Source: Mesorhabditis belari (lineage: Eukaryota; Nematoda; Chromadorea; Rhabditida; Rhabditidae). From it: a stretch of 64,000 nucleotides of DNA. The position numbers and the translations under genes are program-made. The notes under the pieces were generated by a model. The model did not search any database. It was given only the letters and a program-made list of their open reading frames with translations, and was not told the origin of the DNA. This document shows positions 10,610 through 21,935 of the stretch, one piece after another (the first letter of the stretch is position 1; the number at the start of each line of letters is the position of its first letter). The DNA lies in NCBI GenBank assembly GCA_958450365.1, contig CAUEEP010000724.1, forward strand, positions 1,459,501-1,523,500. The letters are read 5' to 3'.

Positions 10610-11181
10610 AAGACTTTAATTCATATTCTTAAGATCGTTTGTAAATAAGATGTATTTATCATGGTTGTTATGGTTTGTAGTTTGTCATAAGAAAAACACA
10701 AAACTTGTATTTTATTTTAATTTTATTAATTTTTAAAATTCAGCAGATTCATGTTTCTTTAACTTCATAAGTGATAAATATTATTGCACTTATTCTAAAT
10801 CCTCTGTATTATCTTCATCATCCATACTATTATTTAGTATCAAATAAATGGTCAAAGACCATATTTTCAGTTAATCTTGAACTATTTTTTCTTTTGCAAA
10901 CTACATCTTGAACAAAAACTTAGTGAAATTCAAGATGATCTGCCAGAAGATTTGACTTGTGGAGGATACCAAAATGAACTCAACTCTTTGAAATCAACCT
11001 TCCTTTGCCAATTCCAAAAACTTTGCTTTATTACTAATGGGGGAAGTTCTTCAAGTAGGGTGGGACCCACCGGCAAAATAAGAATCTTGATAGCTCAGTG
11101 GTAAAGTAATTGCCGGACAAAAAAATGTCCAGGCTTCAATCCACTTTTCTTTATTAAACATTTATGTTAATACTCTTTCAG
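10610..11181. other. Intergenic, one unassigned open frame
   Basis: AT-rich. An open frame at 10877-11104 (+) starts MNYFFFCKLHLEQKLSEIQD and has gene-like composition (LPEDLTCGGYQNELNSLKST), but no splice context or family supports it. It may be a transposon or gene fragment. A tRNA-like sequence follows at 11086. Confidence 0.4.
11086..11148 (+). other. tRNA-like sequence
   Basis: A good A-box-like TAGCTCAGTGGTAAAGTA and a B-box-like GGCTTCAATCC in the usual order. The segment between them is A-rich and does not make a normal anticodon arm. Likely tRNA-derived. Confidence 0.5.
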
Positions 11182-11216
11182 TTAACAAAATCCCGATCCT
11201 TCTCTTACCAACAACG

Positions 11217-11613
11217 ATGAGTCGGACCAAGAGATGGAGAGATGGGAATTATGATCTCCATTTCTCGGAAAGCTCTTTGAATCTTGAGACTGGGGGAACG
11301 ATTATGGATTCTTGGGATTACGGGTCGATCTTGTGGTGAGAAAGGTTTCAAAAGTTACTCATAGATTAAACAAAGGCGTTTCCAAAACGAACAAAGAGTT
11401 TTAAAGGTTTCGATCATAATTTTGCTTAGCATCCCAATCAAAACTCATTTGAAAATCAGTTTATCAGATTCGTTTACTATTAAAACTTATATTTCCAGGG
11501 TAGCCACTGGGGAACGATGTCTTGGCTTTGAAGTGGAAAGTGCCGGAATCATCGAGTGTGCTTGTGCTGCTCCACAACTTGCTGTCGACAACTTCCGAAA
11601 ATTCGTTAAATAG
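11217..11613 (+). CDS. Small two-exon gene or fragment (77 aa)
   Basis: Exons 11217-11335 and 11499-11613 (TAG), joined in phase. The first is preceded by a TCTTTCAG acceptor at 11174-11181, so a 35-nt leader could follow trans-splicing. The product begins MSRTKRWRDGNYDLHF, continues SWDYGSILWVATGERC and ends DNFRKFVK. The frame stays open upstream of the ATG to the acceptor, so this could instead be the 3' end of a larger gene. No family recognised. Confidence 0.45.
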
Positions 11614-11631
11614 ATTCGTTGTATAAATTCG

Positions 11632-11756
11632 TTAGATGGCTTGTGCTGATTTGGTAAACTCATATTTGGCTTGTGCTGATTTGGTCTTGAGATTTTGAAG
11701 CCAGGAATGTCTTGAGATTTTGAAGCCAGGAATGTCTTGAGATTTTGAAGCCCTTG
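11632..11756. repeat. Short tandem repeats (25-bp unit)
   Basis: GGCTTGTGCTGATTTGGT occurs twice. Then a 25-bp unit (TCTTGAGATTTTGAAGCCAG plus GAATG) occurs two and a half times in tandem. Confidence 0.85.
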
Positions 11757-11801
11757 TCAGAATCGAGGCCCGTGATTTTCCCATAGCCCTTGAGATTCTA
11801 G

Positions 11802-12865
11802 ATATTCGGAAGTTGCCGATAGTCGAGCCTCCACCAATCGCAACGAAAGACAGCGCGCTGTCTTTCGTTGCGGCCATTCGTTTGGAAAGTACGAGCATAT
11901 ATTTGACATTGAGGCCATCCAGAAGTACGGTAATTGAAGCGTATTTGAGAAAACAGGGCCCTATTTCTGAGCAGGACAAGAAAAAGTTATAACTTTGCGC
12001 AGAATGATTATTTTTAATTACTTTTTGAACTAAAATGCTTAAAAAGAATCTTAAAATAAAAATTATTAGACAGAATTTTTTTGCTCATAAACTTTTTTTG
12101 AGAATCAGACCTCCAAACTTTACCCCTGTTTTGGAAAATTGGTGCATTTTCTACTTCAGAAACTCTGGGTTTATAAAATAATTTGTTAGATGTTAAAATC
12201 TAAAAAGATATTTTCAAATGTCTTCTTTTAAATAAAAACAAAACGAAGTCTGAATGCCGAATAGAAATTTTTTTCTATGATTTTGAAAATAACAACTTTT
12301 CACTTTTTGGAGTTCTCAGAAAAAGCTGATTTTAAAACAAATTTGTCAAACGGATTTCAAAATCATTATCATTTTTGGAATCAGTACAAAATTCTGCGTC
12401 GAATGGTACTTACTAGAAGAAATTTCATCAGAAAACGCATTTTTACATAGTTTTCGCGCGGACGTGCAGCGGGGTTTCGGTGGGCGAAACAAAGGAACAA
12501 GTGAGATCTTTCAGAATATCCTAGAACTTAGAAATAGTGGCTACATTCGCTAGCCAGAGTTTTAATCTAATTGTGTCAAATTTTTAGCCAGCTTCAATCA
12601 GCCGAACAACCTCCAGCAGTATGCAAGAACTGGCGGCAAAAGAGAAAAACGAAGAAAGGAAAACGTTTATGAAATTTTTTAGAAGGTAAGAATTGAAATA
12701 GAATCCTTATCTTGTCAATCTTAGTATTAGATTCTTGGTCAATTGTTGTCTAAAATTAAAATTCGCTTTAGAAACTCGGCAAAGCAACGCCAGCAAAGGT
12801 CAAGCAAAGGTCGAGAATCATTCGAGCAAAACGCCAGCAATGAATGGCTCGCAAAGAATGAGTAA
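11802..12865 (+). CDS. Candidate 3' exon chain of an unidentified gene
   Basis: Exons 11802-11929, 12451-12500, 12588-12685 and 12772-12865 (TAA) join in one frame with AG/GT borders. The product runs YSEVADSRASTNRNERQR, FRCGHSFGKYEHIFDIEAIQ, SVGETKEQPASISR, MQELAAKEKNEERK and ends EQNASNEWLAKNE. The tail is charged and Gln/Ser-rich. I could not find a preceding exon in the required phase. It does not join the 11217-11613 exons without a stop, so it is either a gene with an unrecognised start or a fragment. A perfect 34-bp palindrome lies inside the first exon. Confidence 0.4.
11839..11872. repeat. Perfect 34-bp palindrome
   Basis: CGCAACGAAAGACAGCG (11839-11855) is followed directly by its exact reverse complement (11856-11872), with no loop. 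Confidence 0.95.
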
Positions 12866-12892
12866 TCACAAAGATCAAATATCTATTCAGCC

Positions 12893-13810
12893 TTGATACT
12901 TTTAGATGTGTTTAGTTCATTCAAAAGCTCTTGAGATTCTCTATTTTTTGAGCTATAAATCATGGCAATCCGGCAGATTTGAACCAAGTTAGAAGCGTTT
13001 GTGGTTTACGTTGGCTGGCTACAAAAGAAATGGCTACAAAAGTTTCTTAAGAGAGATGGATTCTCACTTTGGATTCCTACTTCGATCGAACAAAAGCAAG
13101 CAAAGGAATTTGAGTCGTGAACCGTAAAACGAATCACAACTTTGCCAAAAGAAAGAGTACGAATCTACTACTGGAATCTGCTGGAAACTGGAATATAGAT
13201 TGTTTCAATTGAAGAAAAGTGCATTGAAACAAAAGGAGTCAAGAAAAAGGTGCAAAGGCAAAGGTTGAAAGGAGGTGAATGACAATTGACGTCGTTTAAG
13301 TTGGAGAACGGAGTTGGAGAACAGGAATCTATCACAATCCAATAGAAGTCCCAGGGCTTCTATTAAAATCATTGCGGTAGTTTACGATTGTTGAGTTAAA
13401 TCGTCTCATTGTCTCGTCTCATTCATCGTCTTTAAAGTTACAGATTTTTATATTATATCTAGACTTTAGGCTGTTATTTGGGGAAACATCTAGGGGTAGA
13501 TTGACCCAGGTTAATCCTGAATTGCCTGGCTTGCCTTGCCTAGCTTGCTTTGCCTGACTTGCTTTGCCTGACTTGCTTTGCCTGACTTGCCTACACTATG
13601 AGAAACGGTTAGTATTCGGGATCTAGCTTAGCTCTGACCTGATCTGGTTAAAACATCCGAACCCCAGCGTCTGCCAGATCAGCTCTAACTTCATAGATCA
13701 GCTCTAACTTCACGTCAAGAGCCGTCCCTAACCCTTTGACCAGGATCCATTCTAGACCTGAGCACTATAAACTACAAGCGTAAGCTACAACGTAAGCTAC
13801 AACGTAAGCT
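12893..13810. repeat. Dispersed composite repeat, copy 2 (part inverted)
   Basis: 12893-13012 matches 4555-4680 directly. 13383-13440 and 13470-13775 match 5795-5855 and 4795-5330 in reverse complement. The middle (about 13013-13380) is unique to this copy. The GGCAAGT array is much shorter here. Confidence 0.75.
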
Positions 13811-13905
13811 ACAACGTAAACGCTACAACGTATCCGCTATCCGCTATCCGCTATCCGCTATCCTCTATCCGCTATCCACTATCCGCTATCCGCGATCCCT
13901 ATCCG
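13785..13905. repeat. AACGTAAGCTAC / ATCCGCT arrays
   Basis: A few ACGTAAGCTACA units run into a (ATCCGCT)n heptamer array. Confidence 0.85.
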
Positions 13906-14320
13906 TTCAACTCCATTGTGTGCAAGACGAGACCAACACCAAAGTTCTGTATAAAAGCAATGTGAACGAGCTACCGAGGTGTGCCGTGGAGTCATTTCTA
14001 CTCTCCCAAACCACTGAACCAACTATTATTGCTGTAATAAAGATATATCTAAATTATGTCTAAACCAACAATAATCACTACACCATCCTTTAGTCGTCGC
14101 AAAGTTGTTGCTGAATTCTTCTTGAGTTCTTCTTAAATTCTGCTTATTTTCACAATTTCTAATGAATAACGTGACTCCTTTTCGAAGGTTTTGATTTGTT
14201 TGAACCTTTGGAAACATTTGGAAACATTTGGAAACCTTTTGAAACCTTTTGAAACCTTTGGAAAAGTCGGTTCCTTTTGATTCCTCTTGATTCAATATTC
14301 AGAGACAATTCTTACAAAGG
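13906..14320. other. Possible decayed exon and spacer
   Basis: 13906-14078 is non-repetitive. It can be read on + as HCVQDETNTKVLYKSN... or, in another frame, DPYPFNSIVCKTRPTPKFC with an AATAAA at about 14036. No splice context decides between them. From 14100 there is AT-rich sequence with TTTGGAAACC repeats. No gene called. Confidence 0.3.
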
Positions 14321-15412
14321 AATGGTCTCAGCTCAAAGTTTGTAATCAACTGGAAACACAGTGCATTCGGCAATAGTTCAATGATGCCATTACCCGCAAG
14401 TGGAATACCATCCCAAGAAGCACAATCAAGAAGCTAGTTGACAGTATGTCGAATATTTAACGTCATCAGTCGCCAGGAATAACAAAATAATAATAAATAT
14501 TAAACTTTTATCGTTAAGAACAAACTTTGTTATCTCAAAAAATGAATAAAAATGCAAGAACGACACCAAAATTTGCGGGAAAAGGTGGCAAAATTTGCGG
14601 GCGGAAAGTGGAATTTGCATTCGGCTTTTACATTCGGCTACATTTTCTCTATTCGTGCTATGTCGATGATTTCTTTAGGTTTAATGGTTTTTTCTGGTTC
14701 TGAATCGAACTACGTTTTCAGTTTTTTTCGTCACTGGCAAGGAAGCCGCAGAAAATTGAAATTTAGGCGGTGGTGGATGGTTTTGCATCGCACTGTACAA
14801 CCCCTGTATAATCTGTATAAATCACACAAAGCACACTCAAAGAAACCTCTTTTGTTGAAATTTCTTGTGTTACAGTGTTAATTGGACTTTGTCTTTTGAA
14901 AAGTAGATCTGAATGTTTGCAAGAAATCGCAAAAAACATGATTTTGCATGGGGCGGGATTGAACCCAAGGGCGAAGGAATGACAGCCGTTTTAGAGACTA
15001 GGCCCTTATCCACTCGGCCACGGGCTCATCCATGCCCGGCAGCGAGAGAAGCTTTATAAAGGGATTAGCTTTGAAATGATACTTTGAATAATGCTTTGAA
15101 ATGATGCTTTGAATGATGCTAGGAATCAGTTTTGAATCCAGATTCCATGCCAGATTGCATGCCAGATTCCATGCCAGATTCCTCACGTTTCCATGGCTAT
15201 TAGCGGCTAAATTTTATGGCATTTTGTGCGCTATTACGCTATTTCTGCTCGCTATTACTCTATTTCTGTTCGCTTTTACGCTATTTCTGTTCGCTATTAC
15301 TCTATTTCTGTTCGCTATTACACCATTTCTGTTCGCTATTTCTATGCACTGTGTTTCCAGTCGATTTCAAACTTTGAGCTGATTTCAAGTCGATTTCAAA
15401 CTTTGAGCCATT
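14321..15412. mobile_element. 1.1-kb TIR element, copy 2
   Basis: Same element as 6750-7850, with the same left end, tRNA-like segment and internal TTCTGTTCG array. The right end carries a partial duplication of the terminal CGATTTCAAACTTTGAGC. The two copies are closely similar over most of their length. Confidence 0.85.
14948..15032 (-). other. tRNA-like sequence inside TIR element copy 2
   Basis: The minus strand carries A-box TGGCCGAGTGGATAAGGG and B-box GGTTCAATCCC, slightly better preserved than in copy 1. Confidence 0.6.
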
Positions 15413-16317
15413 TCATTAGCATTTCACGAAATTTTATCACTTCTTTGTGCCAAAAATTGTACAGCTGGGACTGTAGTAATTATGAAAAGAGTGTGCTGAG
15501 GGGTGCTTCTATGCTGAAAAGAGATAATAAAAGGGCCATATTGTCGGGCACTCATTGCACAAAACACAGAAATTAGCATTTGGTCGAGATTGAAGAAACA
15601 ACAAAAGCAACTCCATCAAATTGCTTTCCACTTTTCTTTGTTTAGGAAAACACTACATCTTTGAGGCACAATCTGTTATTACTGTAAGTGCATCTTTCAA
15701 AGACTATTTTTCAAAGACAATTCAAAGAGGATAGGCAAAGCCAGGCTCAGTTTGCTTTGATTTGTTTTGATTTCAGTTTTGATTTGCTTCATGAAAAGAT
15801 TGCTAGCAGATTTGCTTCATAAAAACAAATCCAAGCCTGGTTTCTAGTACCAGCAGAAGATCAGAAATGCCTTCTAAACTGGCTTTAGGTCTAGATCTGG
15901 CAAATGAACTGCGAGCTGGCTTGGCTTGGCTTGGCTTGGCTTGGCTTGGCTTTGCTTCCAGGTTGATCTTGGCCTTGTTTTGGCTGGACTTGCTTTTGAT
16001 GTTTTATTATTGATTGATGTGTATGTTGTCCTTGATGTCTTATTGCAAGCCTTGATGTCTTATTGCAAGTCACGAAAAAGCCTAACGAACAGAATAGCTA
16101 AGATTCTCAGGCTTTGACCTAACTTCCAGCCTTTCAGACCACAAACCTAGACCTGGCTAGGTTTGTGGGGCCTGACCTATCTGGGCCTGGCTCTGGCCAT
16201 GGATTTTGGACTTGGCTCTTACCTTGCCTTGTTTTGTGTACATCACAAAGAGTACTTGTACTGAATAGAAGCTGGTATTCTGTTTGGGGATTTGGTTCCT
16301 CCAAAGCTTCTCGGGAG
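15413..16317. other. No gene recognised
   Basis: Contains the reverse copy of the 44-bp segment (15521-15564) and a (TTGGC)n tract at 15918-15952. A GCCTTGATGTCTTATTGCAA direct repeat lies near 16031-16070. The rest is unique AT-rich sequence with no supported exon. Confidence 0.5.
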
Positions 16318-16440
16318 AAGCTCCAAAGCTCCAAAGCCTTATCCATCCAAAGCTTCCAAAGCCTTATCCATCCAAAGCTCCAAAGCCTTATCCATCCAAA
16401 GCTCCAAAGCCTTATCCATCCAAAGCTCCAAAGCCTTATC
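16318..16440. repeat. 24-bp array with CCAAAGCTCCAAAGCCTTAT
   Basis: Four to five tandem 24-bp units; open frames across it are periodic and not genes. Confidence 0.9.
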
Positions 16441-16684
16441 GGAAGATTCTCCTCTCCTTATTTGATATCTGTTCAACAATCATGAGCTTACTCAATGTAG
16501 TGCTTGATCAACTTGATTAAGGACATTAAATGAATCCAGCCTTTCTCTTGATGATACTGAATTTGTGAAGAGGAAAAAATGGCAAAAAAAAATGACAAAA
16601 AATGATTGAAAAAGCACCGACTTAAACAACCAAAAGGTCGTCAATTAACAGAGTTTTAACAAACAAGAACTTCCGAGTTTAAAA

Positions 16685-16875
16685 AGGATTGCCAACTTTT
16701 AGATTGCCAGCTTTTGCCAGCTTGCCGATTGCCAGCTTTTAGATTGTCAACTTTTAGATTGCCTATTTTTTAGTACCGATTCGGTACAATACTAGAAAGC
16801 TACAAAGTCATTAGCTGAGCATTGACACTAGCTGAGCATTGACACTAGCTGAGCATTGACACTAGCTTAGCATTG
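16685..16875. repeat. Two short arrays (TTTTAGATTGCC; 17-bp)
   Basis: 16685-16770 has diverged TTTTAGATTGCCAGC units. 16810-16875 has four units of TAGCTGAGCATTGACAC. Confidence 0.85.
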
Positions 16876-17320
16876 ACAAATTTTTAAAGACAACTCTTAA
16901 GAATCCCCACTTTCTTCACCCTCTTACTTTTTGCTGTTTTGCTCTTTTTAAGTGAATTTCTCAACTGATCGTAAAATGATTTCTAGCATTGGATTTTTCT
17001 AGCATTTTCCCAGAGCTAGTACTAGTAATTTGTAGTGTGTTGAGGCGATACAATATCGCTTTTCTCTCATTGTGGCCAGGTGTGAATGGACGGGGGAAAT
17101 CTCGAGAAGTAATATCCCTTTTTCTTTTGCAATCGTGGAATTTCCCTTTTATTGCCCCACCGCCTCACACACTTATGCTAATTGCGTCAATTCGGATCGC
17201 TGTGTACCCTTATGGATAGATGAATTGAGAGAAGAATTGAAGGAGGGATAATAAAGTTAATTGGGAAAAGTTTCCAGTGAGATATTTAAGGGATTAAAGG
17301 AATTTTAGATCCCAGGCTTC
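16876..17320. other. Unique island, no gene recognised
   Basis: Non-repetitive. An open frame at 16989-17219 (+) has no supporting features. Confidence 0.4.
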
Positions 17321-17329
17321 AAACTGGAG

Positions 17330-17465
17330 TACTGTAAACTTCCTGTAAACTGTAAACTGTACTGTAAAAGTACTGTAAAAGTACTGTAAACTGTAAACTG
17401 TACTGTAAAAGTACTGTAAAAGTACTGTAAACTGTAAACTGTACTGTAAAAGTACTGTAAACTTT
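17330..17465. repeat. TACTGTAAA-based array
   Basis: Alternating GTACTGTAAAA and CTGTAAACTGTA blocks, with a higher-order period of about 60 bp seen twice. Confidence 0.9.
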
Positions 17466-17721
17466 GGTAATTTGTACCAAACTATGTAATTTGGTGTTTT
17501 GGCTAAAGTTTGAGCCAAACTTGGACCAGTTCCTTGGATCGTGCATTCAAAATTTCCATCTCTAATTCCTTAATAAGCTTTAGCCAATGAAGAAAGTGCA
17601 GATTTTGGTACTTATTGATAATGATAATATTATTTCTGCCAAAACAAAAGAAGCCAACCCTTCAGCAGACTGAAATTTTCCTTACCCAATTTTCCTTACC
17701 CTTGGTTCCTTCCTTGGTGAG

Positions 17722-17897
17722 GATCCAATGCTCCAATGATCCAATGCTCCTCGGCGAGGATCCAATGCTCCTTGGTGAGGATCCAATGCTCCAATGTTCC
17801 TTGGTGAGGATCCAATGCTCCTTGGTGAGGATCCAATGCTCCTTGGCGAGGATCCAATGCTCCAATGATCCAATGCTCCTTGGTGAGGATCCAATGC
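17722..17897. repeat. 21-bp array GGATCCAATGCTCCTTGGTGA
   Basis: About eight units with insertions of an extra ATGCTCCA. Open frames are present on both strands because the unit is 21 bp. Confidence 0.9.
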
Positions 17898-18099
17898 TTC
17901 CCTAGTTGCAAATTTCTAATTTCTAATTACAGTTAAATGCTTATTCGATTGCTTAAGCTACCGTACTCAGCTTGCACAAACAATACACAAGCACAACCCA
18001 CAGGCTTTAAGGCTTTAAGGGTTTAAGCCCCGAAACTTCAACAACTTGAAAGAAAAAACTTAGACATATGGAAAAAAGAACCAATGATCTAGCCAATAG

Positions 18100-18178
18100 C
18101 TGGCGGGATTGAACCCTTGACCTCTCGACTAACCTCCCGACTTAGATACAAGGCTCTTAGCCAGTCGGCTATGGCGGC
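18100..18178 (-). other. tRNA-like sequence
   Basis: Minus strand: A-box-like TAGCCGACTGGCTAAGAG and B-box GGTTCAATCCC. It shares AGTCGGGAGGT with the tRNA-like sequence at 43628-43702, so both may belong to one tRNA-derived family. The T stem is imperfect. Confidence 0.55.
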
Positions 18179-18339
18179 AAATTGTTTGTTGATGAATTGA
18201 GGCGTTACATAGTGCATAATCTGTCTCGAAGCTCGTTCCTTCCGGAACGGGACAAGTTCAGGATGTCCCGAAAGCTCCAATTTCCCATTCCCAAAGAATT
18301 TTCAACAAAGAAACTCTCAAGAAAATGATGCGCGCTTTG

Positions 18340-19040
18340 AATTTCCCATTCGGTTCTGATTCGGTTTTGTTTCGGTTCTGTAGGTTCTGATTCGTTTCCT
18401 ATTTAAGGCCGATTTGTTTCCTATTCGGTTCTGATTCGTTTCCTATTTAGGAACGATTCGTTTCCCATTTAGGGCCGATTTGTTTCTTATATAGGGCTGA
18501 TTTGTTTCCTATTCGGTTCTGATTCGTTTCCTATTTAGGGCCGATTCGTTTCCCATTTAGGCCGATTTGTTTCCTATTTGGTCCCGATTCGTTTCCTATT
18601 TAGGGCCGATTTGTTTCCTATTCGGTTCCAATTCGTTTCCTATTTAAGGCCGATTCGTTTCCCATTTAGCGCCGATTTGTTTCCTATTTGGTCCCGATTC
18701 GTTTCCTATTTAGGGCTGATTTGTTTTATATTCGGTTCCAATTCGTTTCTCATTTAGGGCCGATTCGTTTCCCATTTAGAGCTGATTTGTTCCAATTCGG
18801 TTCCAATTCGTTTCCTATTTAGCACCGATTTGTTTCCTATTTGGTTCCGATTCGGTTCTCATTTAGGAACGATTCGTTTCCTATTTAGCGCCGATTTGTT
18901 TCCTATTTCATTCCAATTCGATTCCTATTTAAGGCCGATTTGTTTCCTACTCGGGTCCGATTCGTTTCTCATTTAGGGCTGATTCGTTTCCTATTTGTTT
19001 CCTATTCGGTTCCAATTCGATTCTGATTCGTTTCCGATTT
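18340..19040. repeat. 22-23-bp array GATTCGTTTCCTATTTAGGGCC
   Basis: About 30 diverged units over 700 bp. Variants alternate between CGATTTGTTTCC and CGATTCGTTTCC. Confidence 0.9.
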
Positions 19041-19770
19041 CGATTCGGTCTGATCCTATCTGATCTTGGCTTCTTTGAGTTCTTTCAACAAAGTTTTGAT
19101 CAAAAGACGCGCATTATTTTCTTTACACCCTGATATTAACTGTCTGTCTAATGCTAATGTCTGTCTAAAACCCCAAAAATACAGTAACAGCTCATCCAAT
19201 TATGCCAATTACTTCAAAAGGGACTTTTCAGGTGCTACCTGGAGTATTCATAGGTGAGAAAGGGAAATGGGATGACAGGAGAGTCGTGATGAATAATTCT
19301 CGATTGGGGAATGGGGGTGACTGTGTGGGCATAAAGGGTGGCCCAATTATGCACCCGCCTTATGTCTCTCATCCATCCTGGGGGCTCTGTGGCCGAGCTA
19401 TGACTGGGGTTCGAGGGTCCAGGTGCCCACACCCCATTCATCTTTGCTGCACAACCGTTACTCCTCATTCATTCATCATTTCCTTGTCTCTTTAAACAGT
19501 AATACAATAATTATCCTATTTTTTTTTGTTTAATACAAAAAACTATCGTAAATCCTCTAGTAGAAATTGGGTTTGAAGACTTTGAAGAGAAGGGAAAGAC
19601 TTTCAAGCATTGCTTCAAGCATTTCCTCTATTTCGACTCAATTTCGACTGATCCACAAACGCTATTTTAAACTAAACACCCAGCTAATACCGTAGTACTG
19701 TAATTGTTACTGTAATAAGATTCTACGAAGCTTTAGAGAAAGCTTTAGCTGTTATAAAGTACCCTAAAAC
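19041..19770. other. Unique island, no gene recognised
   Basis: Contains open frames at 19066-19257 and 19202-19495 with no family match or splice support. A GGGGTTCGAGGGTCC at about 19406 is B-box-like but lacks a clear partner. Confidence 0.35.
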
Positions 19771-19771
19771 T

Positions 19772-19968
19772 CTCCAAACAGCTCTAGACAGCTCTAGACA
19801 GCTCTAGACAGCTCTAGACAGCTCTAGACAGCTCTAGACAACTCTAGACAACTCTAGACAGCTCTAGACAACTCTAGGCAGCTCTAGGCCACTCTAGACA
19901 GCTCTAGACAACTCTAGACAACTCTAGACAACTCTAGGCAGCTCTAGGCAGCTCTAGGCATAACGTAA
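19772..19968. repeat. 10-bp array CAGCTCTAGA
   Basis: About 20 units of CAGCTCTAGA with CAACTCTAGA and CAGCTCTAGG variants. Confidence 0.95.
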
Positions 19969-20486
19969 AGACTAGCTGGTGGGTCCTTAGATGATAAAAC
20001 TTTCGTAGAACTTTATAGATGATTGAGAACTTTATAGAAATTGAGCTAAACTGACTAAACTGGCTAAATTCTAAATCGAGTGGTCATTCGAGAGTCTCAT
20101 AGTTAGCCTAGTACTCCAACTTCTTTCCCTGTGCAGTTGTGGTCGAAGTTTATGGGTCCGTAAATGGTAAAAGAGTAAGAAAAGATCGAAAAAGACCAAA
20201 AGACATAGGGGAATTCAATTACGCTACAAACGCACGGCGATAAAAAGTCCTTTCTCTTTCTCGTTGTTGTGGTGGGCATTGGTCCATTCCTTTAGTGAGT
20301 TCAAGAAGGCCGCATTGCCTCAAAGAGTTGCTAGAATTTCGATTCATTTGTAACCAGCGGCTTTGCCTTTTCTTTCTTTTCGATATAGATATTCAGGACA
20401 ATGGCAACTATTGTAATCTTAGGTTAAATCTTAGGTTAAATGCTGATCTTTTAGAGTTTAGCTGACTGGGTAGTGGGGGATTTGAG
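19969..20486. other. No gene recognised
   Basis: Unique sequence; no exon or RNA gene supported on either strand. Confidence 0.4.
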
Positions 20487-20712
20487 TGTTGAGCTTCTGC
20501 AGCTTCTGCAGCTTCTGCAGCTTCTACAGCTTCTACAGCTTCTGCAGCTTCCACAGCTTCTACAGCTTCTACAGCTTCTACAGCTTCTACAGCTTCTGCA
20601 GCTTCTACAGCTTCTACAGCTTCTACAGCTTCTGCAGCTTCTGCAGCTTCCACAGCTTTTACAGCTTCCACAGCTTCTGCAGCTTCCACAGCTTCTGCAG
20701 CTTCTGCAAAAG
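20487..20712. repeat. 9-bp array TTCTACAGC / TTCTGCAGC
   Basis: About 25 units. It gives Leu-Gln, Phe-Ser or Glu-Ala periodic frames, rejected as genes. Confidence 0.95.
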
Positions 20713-20762
20713 CTTTGGAAACCGTAAAATAGTCACCAAATCGGCTAGCTGACTGGGTTCTT

Positions 20763-20843
20763 TCAGATTCTTGAAGCTAAAAGGTTCAAAAGCCAACAGA
20801 TTCTTGAAGCTAAAAGGTTCAAAAGCCAACAGATTCTTGAAGA
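20763..20843. repeat. Direct repeat (~33 bp, 2.5 copies)
   Basis: CAGATTCTTGAAGCTAAAAG plus GTTCAAAAGCCAA repeated in tandem. Confidence 0.9.
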
Positions 20844-21034
20844 AAGAAATTAGGTCAAACCTTAACAAGAAAGGTAGAACAGAATCTTTTGTAGAAGGTA
20901 GAATAGGACGATTTAACTGAAAACAGCTTTGAAATTTGATCTACGATTTTTGAGCTTGAAAATCTAAACAAAATAATAGATAGAAAATCGTACTTCTGGG
21001 AATAGAGAGTGAAATTTAAGTCTATTTTACCTGT

Positions 21035-21180
21035 TTTGTTTTACTCTGTACTCTTCTGTACTTGTACTCTTCTGTACTGTACTCTTCCGTATCTCTACTC
21101 TTCTGTACTTGTACTCTTCTGTACTTGTACTCATCTTACTCTTCTGTTTTACCTGTTTTACCTTTTTTGCCTGTTTTGTT
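21035..21180. repeat. TACTCTTCTGTACTTG array
   Basis: About six pyrimidine-rich units of roughly 16 bp followed by CTGTTTTACC units. Confidence 0.85.
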
Positions 21181-21514
21181 CCTAGCTATTGACAATTTTT
21201 TGTTCATTGGCATATCTTGCTTGTTCCAGATCTTGCTGACGGCTAGCTCGAGATCTTGGTCGGTTATTTTTGGACTTAGAAATTGCATAGTAAAAGACTG
21301 GCGCCATTACCTTTAGTTGACATTAGTTAACGACTTTAAAATCTAGAGCTAGACCTAGACGCACACAATTTTTCCCGGTTTTATTACAAAGCATCGATGA
21401 GCCGATGAGGGCCGTTTCTCTCACCAAAACGGCTATCGTTTTCCAGTTTTTTTGCCTAGGTTTAATTATCGGCTTTTGAGGGAAGATGGTGTCAAGAGGG
21501 AATGATGGGAGGAT

Positions 21515-21935
21515 CTTAGAGAGAATGGAAGAGAATGGAAGAGAAGGGAATGGAAGAGAAGAGAATGGAATGGAAGAGAATGGAATGGAATGGAATGGAA
21601 GAGAATGGAAGGGAAGAGAATGGATGGAATGGAAGAGAAGAGAATGGAATGGAAGAGAATGGAATGGAAGAGAATGGAAGAGAAGAGAATGGAAGGGAAG
21701 AGAATGGAATGGAATGGAATGGAAGAGAATGGAATGGAAGAGAAGAGAATGGAAGAGAAGAGAATGGAAGAGAAGAGAATGGAAGAGAAGAGAATGGAAT
21801 GGAATGGAATGGAAGAGAATGGAATGGAAGAGAAGAGAATGGAAGAGAAGAGAATGGAATGGAAGAGAATGGAATGGAATGGAATGGAAGAGAATGGAAT
21901 GGAAGAGAATGGAAGAGAAGAGAATGGAAGAGAAG
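21515..21935. repeat. Polypurine GGAAT / GGAAGAGAA satellite
   Basis: 420 bp made only of G and A on the + strand with regular T (GGAATGGAAGAGAAGAGAAT). Open in several frames on both strands. Could form triplex or other non-B DNA (inference from composition). Confidence 0.95.

Noticed and set aside
11632..11979. 115-aa minus-strand frame
   Set aside because: Open because of the perfect palindrome and the 25-bp repeats; the plus strand has a better phase-consistent exon.
12588..12685. Alternative frame reading KNWRQKRKTKKGKRL, superficially homeodomain-like
   Set aside because: It stops within the exon and lacks the WF-N-RR motif; the other frame continues through the next exon in phase.
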